NCBI GenBank assembly: GCA_013407085.1
Contig: JACCGJ010008729.1
Span: 43,480-107,479, forward strand
Source: Atriophallophorus winterbourni
Lineage: Eukaryota > Platyhelminthes > Trematoda > Plagiorchiida > Microphallidae
Length of the DNA stretch: 64,000 nt
Direction: 5' to 3'
Shown: one piece after another, positions 45,601 to 54,600 of the stretch
How positions within the stretch are numbered: position 1 is the stretch's first letter
How the letters are laid out: each line of letters begins with the position of its first letter
Position numbers and translations under genes: made by a program
Notes under the pieces: generated by a model
What the model saw: the letters and a program-made list of their open reading frames with translations, nothing else
Told to the model about the DNA's origin: nothing
Database searches by the model: none

Positions 45601-48600
45601 GTACTCGAGCAGCGTAACTCAGGTCATCGCACTTCATTCCTACGGTGATGCGTATGTTATTATTTTCCTTTAATCGCCTCGTTTCAACATCCAAATAGTG
45701 AAGCACGCTGATCATCACTTTGACTTAAAGATTTGACATTAGAAGCATCATCTTGTTTCTAGTGTTTATGCTCATGGAACAGCGCTTCGTCAAGCCGTTT
45801 GCTTCACTCTTTGTCTTTTCCCTTTAGAACCTCGCTGTCTTTACACTCAACTTTCATTTTTATCAAACGATCACTCTCTCCCTTTCTCTCTTTTTTTACA
45901 AATAATGTATCGACATTATTGCTGGACTGTTTTCTTTCTTATTTGATTTATTCACGTCACATGGTTTTTACTAAACAAAAAGTTTGTCATGAAAAGAAAT
46001 TGGATAGCAACCAGCTAGAGTAGTTTGCAAGTATCGTTTCGCTATTCACGTATAACTTTCGTCAAGCCCAGAGTGATAGACTGAACAAGGAACGTGATTG
46101 CGAATCCTTTTAATTGGTTTTAACATTGAACAACTTATGGTTGTCAAACCGTGTAGCCCAAGTCAAGTTTAACCTATTTGCCCGGCACAGTGTTTATAAT
46201 CATTAATTTTTGTGCCAGTGTTCGGTGTCAGGGTCATTTAGCACGGTGGCTTTCATGTGTAGAAGAGCATGATCAAACACAGTAGAGTAATAATAGAGTA
46301 ATAAAAAGAATCATTATGCATAATTTGAATTCCGGTGCTCGATGCTAGTGATGTGTGTCTCACGCGCCTTAGTGACTGCATATATTGGTATGATGTCGTT
46401 CTTCATACCGCGTAGTAATTTGTCTTATTATTTCCACGTTGTCGTAACGGATTCGGTGACCCTTGTCACTTTCCAGATGTCGTTTGATGCGATTCGACTC
46501 ATTAAGTTTCATGGTAGTCCATATCTATATAGATATCAGAGCAATGCTTACAAACAACTGCTCTTACCGATCGCTTCCCGGAATATCCGGGTTTGATCGG
46601 CCCCAACCATTCTAATTGATTTCAGAAACGGTTTGTGTTTGCTGTGGTAATCTTCTCATCAGTTTGAACCACCGGTTGCCTGCTACTTGTACGCATGTGG
46701 CCGAGATCAGATCAAATCTCTTAGAACGTCGTAAATCATTAAAGCTTTCCTGATTTCACTTCCGACTTGAACGATTTTGAAGTGATGTTAATTATTACAA
46801 TTATATTATTATTATTAATAATAATATTATTATTACAATATATGATTAGCTTCTATTTATAATTTTTATTTTGGCGTTACAGTCGTTTGGGTGTGATTGG
46901 TGCGGGTGCCATGGGATCTGGCATTACACAGCTGTGTCTTCAACATGACATTCCCACTGTCATGAAAGATGTCTCGTCTCCGAACCTTTGCAAAGGTGAA
47001 AGCCAGATCGAATCGGTTTTCAGTGACTTGATCAAAAAGAAGAAACTGGACAAGGCGGACGTCGAAAGGGTGATTGATTTGTTATCCTTGTATCCTATTT
47101 GTTTATTTATACTTTGTTACATTTTTGATTTCCCTGTTTCCGACTACCCTTAAAGAAATTCGCATGCTCCTCTCAAGTAGCTGAAACGAACGAAGCATAA
47201 AGTGTCAAACTTTACAGCCAAAAGCTCCTAGTTGGGTGTCTGAGCTAATCCCTTACTTCGACGTGGGCAACCGGATAGATTTTCGACCACAAGTAACGAT
47301 GTAAAAGAACAGATTGTATGCCCTCTACTCACGCTGCTGTCACTGCTCTTACACTGCCTGCTCACTTTCTATAATGTCTAGCCTTTTGGCAGTCAACTTC
47401 TTGGTAGCCCAGCCAATTCATGATCTCCAAACCTAGCTTACTCCTAATACCTCGAATTCGCAAATAAATGGGTTTAGCCCAAAGTCAGAACGGCGTTCGA
47501 ATGTCAGGTCACGGATACGCATACCTGATGAGCGCCAATAACCGCGAAACCGGTCGTGTGCTTCCGTCTTGCTTTTCCAACGTCATATACTATTTATTAA
47601 CAAAAATCTAACTTTAAACAAAAACAACCACGAGAATATTGTTCTGCCCATATGTACCTTTCTATTTTCTTTCTCATATCTGTCTAGGCCTGGGCAACCT
47701 GACAGTATCTTAGCCCACGTGCAGTCTCTGACTGTGCGGCACTTTGCCTGGATCCGGCTTGTGCGTTCATTCATCCATTCACCTTTCAAGTTAGCACGCA
47801 TCGGACAACAGGCAGTGTTTGCCCGTACACTTGATAGCTTCAATTTTGATGTATGCTGTATGTCTAAAACGCCTTTGCATAACTATTTTCGGTAGTGCGT
47901 TTGTCTAATCCCTCGTAATCACGCAAATCCTACCATCGATACCCTTTTAGTGGAAGAAATCTGATCAATCTGGTATTAGAATATTCTTGAATGACAGAGC
48001 TGTGGCTGCATTGTCCGAGTGAATCTCAGCCACCAGCAACCTTTGGACATTAAGGTTACAGGGTTCGCACAAGAAAGGCCGATATCGCATTAAACGCCCA
48101 AACATGTTTTCGGTCGCCGCCTTTGCACCGACTCGCTGTAGCTTTGACCTCACTAAGGATGAGTATTGTGGCAAATTACAGGAACTCATTGTACTTGTAT
48201 AGAGGGATGGCATCACTATCTAAGCTGTAGATGTGAATGCGCTTGTGGGTAGCGAGTGTATCTTCAAACGTGCATTTATTGTGGAGAAGGTTCGGTCTTG
48301 TGGTCTTGTTTGTCACATAAACGACAAAAGCAAAAGGCTGCTTACGTTGTACTAAGAGCGCAGACTTTATCTTTTCAATCTAACGGCAATCGTTCTGCCT
48401 GTGTGAAACAATTTCATCCACCTATTTCCTATAATAAAGTTTTCTTAGGCCATTGGTAAGATTCCTGAATACTCACGTTTAAATGCTTTTTGAATCTTGA
48501 TACCGAAGAATTTTCTGTAAACTGCAAAAATTCTTTTGGGCGCACTTACCGTTTTTCATTTGGTATTTTATTGGTTGTCGTCGGCTCTCAGTGCACATGA

Positions 48601-51600
48601 TAATTTAGTTTAATAATATATTTACAAGAATGAGCACTTAAATGACTCAGTTACACCTTCACTAATACACATCTGTTTCCACTGTTTCCTCGCTCGACTT
48701 GAGACAAGACAATGTTTGCTTTGAACTCCGTGCGAATGATGCTGCTCTTGGTTTACCAATGATCTCACCGGTTTCATCCTCCCTTTCTCAACGAGAAGAA
48801 CGCTTCTAAACACTGTCGTTTTGGGTCGCACGAAAGCGATTGTTTCGCGTACTGTTTTCGTAATTTATCTCTATACAGCCACATTGGATCGATACATCTA
48901 ATTCGATCATCAACATGGCGACTGTCACCCGCGTTGCTTCACGCAGCTTGCCAAAATGTTTTTTTGGTGAAATATATGTTATATCTCTCTGTGTCTTATC
49001 GACGTTAGACTTCGCAATTTCGGGATAATTTACGAATGAATTGCGATTCATCGCACAGTATCTTCAGCTTCCATTCCCGTTTTTTTCATTTGAACCAACA
49101 TCTGTTTTCCGCCCCCATTTTATTTTTCGTCTTTTGAAATTTTTCATTCCAGAAAATCTCCATTTTGACCACCACGGTTGATCCGAAGCGCTTGAAGGAC
49201 GTGGACATGGTTATAGAGGCCGTGTTCGAGGATCTGGAACTCAAACAACAAGTGGTGAAAGAAGTTGAACCCCTGCTACCGGCCCACGCAATTTTCGCCT
49301 CGAATACATGGTCTTTTCCCATTTGTTCGATCGCCCAAGCAAGCAAACGACCGGACAAGGTGAAAAATCAACTTGTTTTTAGAATTTACTTAAACCATCC
49401 TTTCGTTTGCTGTTGAATTCTAGTGCGCGATTTATTAGGGGTTTTAATGACACACGGTGATGTAAGTTCTTATACTGAAATCACTCTACGTGATTGAATG
49501 CATCTCTTGTTCGAGTTTCGGACGTCACTATGTTATTGTTCTCTAACTTCCATTCATCTCTATCTAGGTCTTATTTTTTGTGTCATGTGACATTTAAGTG
49601 AAAGTATGTTTGCATGAAATCACCTGCCTGGATTCAGACATATTACCGCACAGTCATAGACTGCATGTGGAATTAGATACTGTTAGGCCTATACGAATTT
49701 GGAAAAGGAAATAGCAATGGCAGTGAAACTCCAGCGTGTATTCGCATGCACCGGACTACCGATGTTGACTGCACAGCACAGAAGTGCTGGCCGATTGCAA
49801 ATCCGTGCCAGTGTTTCTTATCGATGTGCTACTTTTCTTGCTGATGATGACCACACTGATCCAACTGTCGTGTTTAATTTGTAATGAATTGTAATTCTGC
49901 AGTGTTTCATTGTTTATCTTTCGTGCAACGTCTTCTTGACCAATTTACGTTTCAGTTAAGGGAAAATTGAAATTCTTAATTTCACTTGAATGATTTTTTT
50001 CCGGACACACTTTAAATTATTTACGTAACTGACGCGCGCGGATCAATCTGCTTACAATCATCGCATTTACTCGTGATAGTGCTCTGCTTTCGTGTGTAGG
50101 ATTAACGCTGCGCCAAGTTAACTCTTATTCCGACATTGACTGAAATTTTTATCAGGTTCTACACTCGATGTTTTCATTTCTGTTTAGATTTCCACTGCTA
50201 GGTTGCCCAGATCTAAAGATAAAGAAAATCGAAATGGTAGTGAGACTGCAGTGTGTTTCAGCATGCAGCTCACTACCGGTAGCCTGTTATTTTTTCTTCC
50301 TCATATCTGTCTAGGCCTGGGCAATCTGACAGTATCTTAGCCCACGTGCAGTCTCTGACTGTGCGGCACTTTGCCTGGATCGGGCTTGTGCTTTCATACC
50401 ATACCATATTACCGGTAGCCAATCAATTTAGCACATCCGAGCATGCAGATTTCCACACTGCATCACTCATGTTTTTATTTTCTAGACCATATCGGGCGAA
50501 TTTAATATTTGCACCTTGTGTTTTTCACCTGGTCGAGACACGTTTCGTTTCTTATCAGCCACTTCTGTAACAAAACGATATCGTTAACTTCTAATCATTT
50601 ATCATGACGTTACATCCCTCAATTGAGTTGTACACGTTCATTTAGAACCCCTCTGTTTTTTTAAATGTATCCTTAATCCTTACACCCCAGTTCCCCTAAG
50701 TGTAAAGTTGTTATCAATAATATTCGGAAAATTAACTGCGATAGCCTAGCAGTCTGATGGGGGAACAATACATATTACCACTACTGGTTCAAGGTTCACT
50801 GAACCTGATCTTTCTGTCTCCACCTGACGACGGCAAACAGCCAGAGACAGGTAGTGGTGTGTAAGGGATGGGGATAAGAGCACCAGAATACATTGGTCGT
50901 TTATAAACGCCTCGAGCGCTTGACCAGGAATCACTTTGTAATTCTAGATTTGAACACCATTGTTCGTGGGCATTTAGGTATAACATTGTTCACCGCTTTA
51001 ACACTGTTTCAAGGCTCACTGAATCTAATCTTATTATATCCACCTGATGACAGCGAACCGCGAGCAACCGGTAGTAGTGTGTAAGGGATGGGGACGTGAG
51101 AACCACAATACCTGGGCTATTTTGAGCACTTGTTGATGAATCACTTTTGTGATTTTGTATTTGAACAACGTGGTTCGTCGTACTACATCTACTCAACAGT
51201 GGCATTCAAGTATAACGTTGTTTACAACTTTACCATAGTTTCACGACACACTGAACATAAACTTACTGCTTGCACCCGATGGCAGCAAACAGCCAGAAAC
51301 CGATTGTGGGGTGTAAGTGCTGGTTGATGAGAGCTGTGCATTCCATTCCAAGCATAGCATTGCAATATCAGTCACTTTGATTTATACGTGTGAATTACTC
51401 GTTGCCGTGATTTGCACGCTCCCATGTACATATTCGATAAATTCATTCTCATGAAAGCTGTTTGGCCATTTTACAGTTTATTGGGATGCATTATTTTTCA
51501 CCAATCGGCCAATCAAAATTGCTGGAGCTTGTGATGACCGATAAAACATCCCCGGATACGTTGGGTGAGTTTAGCCACCCTTCTCGTACCGATTGTTTTC

Positions 51601-54600
51601 TGAATTTTTCCTTCTATTTTAACTCCCATTTCACGATCTGGTATAGCTCACGTCCCAATTGCTGTTCATAGGCCGTGTACATCGTTTTTTGATACAGATA
51701 CATCAGGTACCATTGTGAATTGATCCCCATTGGTAGCGCAACCATGAACTCACTGTTACTAGCTGGAACAACCTGACAGTAACTTGCGTCATGTGCATAC
51801 ATATTTCGAAGCAATGTTTGATTGCACGCCACGCCACAACGGCTCCATGGTCAGCCGACTAAACTGTCGGTTAGGCCAGCCTCCATTCTGTGACCTCTGA
51901 CATTCAACTTTGTTAATATTTTACTGACGTTTCCAGTTCGGCCTACTCTTTCTACCATATGAATGCGAACAGGATATACACAATTATAGACTGGTCTGCA
52001 GAGCATGTTTACCCTACCACTACCTCGCTGCCTGTGGTGGCTTGGCCACGTCTACAGAATGGAAAATGGTCGTATTCCGTAAGATCTACTCTATGGTGAG
52101 TTGCAATTAGGAAGTCGACCATTTGGCAGACCGCACTTGCGGTATAAAAACGTTTGCAAAAGAGATATGAAAGCTCTTCTCATTTATCCCGCAAGTTGAG
52201 AAGAACTTGCACTTGACCGCTCACATTGGAGGCAAGCTGGGGAAGATCAGATAGAGCTCTTGGCTGCTGAACGCATATCACGCCGCCGGCGTGCAACTGA
52301 CGCCCTACAACCGAGTTCTGACTATCGTTGCAAGCGCTGCGGGAGAGATTGTTCCTCGCGAATCGGACTGTTTATTCATTCCAAAAGCTGTAGAACATGA
52401 AAATTCACGCGATTGTTGCGTACATCCATGGTCGACATCGACCGAAGGAGGCCAACAACAGTTTTGTTTCTCCTTCAACTCAGACCTGACTTACTTTTGC
52501 TGTTATTAAATAACCGCAACCAAACTATCGCTATATCTGCCAGAAAAGAGATAAGACTGATCTGCTAGCGTGAGCTCACTGCCCCTTGTCATCTGTTCAA
52601 TATCGCGCCTAGTAAAGCATCGTTTAACAATCCTCTTTCGAGTCCACGTTGCTTTAAATGAGGAATCGGATTTTACGTATTATACGTATTCTTCCATCAC
52701 GCAACCTATATGTTACATATTTGTGCCTTCTCCAGCTACCGCCAAAGAACTTGCTGTTCGCCAAGGCAAATTATCGATCACCGTCAAAGATGGCCCTTGT
52801 TTCTACACCACTCGTCTCCTGACTATAATTTTCTTCGAAGCCATCGAGTTATTGTTGGAGTCCTGTAGGCCGATTCACATTGACGGTGCTCTTACGGAAG
52901 CTGGATGGTTAACCGGCCCACTCAGGGTAATCGATCGTATCGGGCTGGATGTCGCTTGCAACGCAGGAGAAATTTTAGCAGCTGCTTTCCCTTCGCGTTT
53001 CAATGTGAGCCCCATTGTTTTTTGTACTCAAGTGTATTTTCGACTCGGATCTTAACTTTGGCAATTTAATGAATTAAATATATTCGTGTTATTTTCTCGC
53101 TCATCTCATCTGTTCCGTCTATTTATCTGTGTAGTGTAGAGAACTGTGCAATCAACCTGGTCTGCTACTCTGACCGAAATAGCTCATACTTGATTCAGCA
53201 TGTTAACACGTTTTCGCAGTGTATAGAAAAGTGGGTCTTCGTTGAAAGTCAAGTCTACCTATCTGACTACACAATGTCTGAACCCTGTCCTCATCACCAA
53301 CTCTGCTTTTCGATTTTGTACACATTTTCATTTTGCCGTCGTCTGTATCGCTTCGCCACTTTCCTCTATCGCTTGTTCCTACTTCCGGGTTCAATGGCGG
53401 TCTTGCACTAAGCATCTTCTTGGAGGGCTTGCTTAACCGTGTATGTTGTCAAGCGGAGTGACTAGAAAAGCTTGTTATGATGCATGGCAGTGAAAGCCGC
53501 AAGGAAGCTGTCATGCTGATGTCGCTGTACTCGTTCACGAAACTTGTTTGAATGTATGTTTTATTCGAGTTGTAGGCACCTCTACCCCGTTTGTTTGTGC
53601 TTACTCTTCTATATAATCCGTAGCTATTTAAGTCCCACCCTTCCCCATCTTTTAGGATTTTACTTTTTCATGGTTGTATGGCAGTTGAGCATTCGGTACG
53701 CGCTACCGGTGTAATGCTGTCTGTGATGATGATGATGTTCCTACTTCCATTACGTCAATTTCCGCTTCATCAGGTCAAACTCTTGGAACCTATCAAAGAA
53801 CTAATCGCCAGTGGCTATTCAGGTGGCAACTCTGGATATGGTCTATACGATAACGTCCACACGATTAAACCGGCCATGTTCGACCGTCTGGAGAATTTCA
53901 AGGCTCGCTCTATTTTCAGACAACGATCTGTCAAACCTAGAGAAGAAAACACGAAAGAATTGATTCAGAAACGTGTGTTCTACCGTTTCTTGAACGAGGC
54001 TGTGTTGTGCTTACAAGAAGGAGTGTTGCTCAACGGTCCCAGTGATGGAGATATCGGTGCTGTGTATGGGCTTGGATTCCCTCCTTTTTACGGCGGTATG
54101 TTCATTTTCCTTTGCTGAAATTACTCGCTCTATCCTGCTTTCAAATTTTGAAGGCATGAGTATAATGGTCGTGCTGTGATTCTGTGAAAACTGCGTTTGA
54201 ACATCTCTGATGCTGTATGCGCACTATGCTACCAGAACTTATCCAGTCACTCATGTGCCGAATAGGCGTTCGCTTTTCCTTACCACAGAGGCAAAAGCAG
54301 AAAACCACGATCCTACTAACAGTGATTGTTGGCTTCGCCTGGATGTGCAATCGTGCAGAATTTCTGTGCTGTGCGGCTGACATTGTGCAAAATTGATTGG
54401 CCACCGCTAATGAGCTGGAGTCCCACTTCTATTTCTATTCCCCCCTCATATCTATTTGGGTCTGGGCAACCTGACCGTATCTTAGGCCACGTGCAGTCTT
54501 TGACTGTGCGGCACTTTGTGTTGATCGGGTTTGTGCTTTCGTACCATACCATACCAGTGATGAACCGGACGTGTAAAATACCATCAGATTCCACAGAAAG

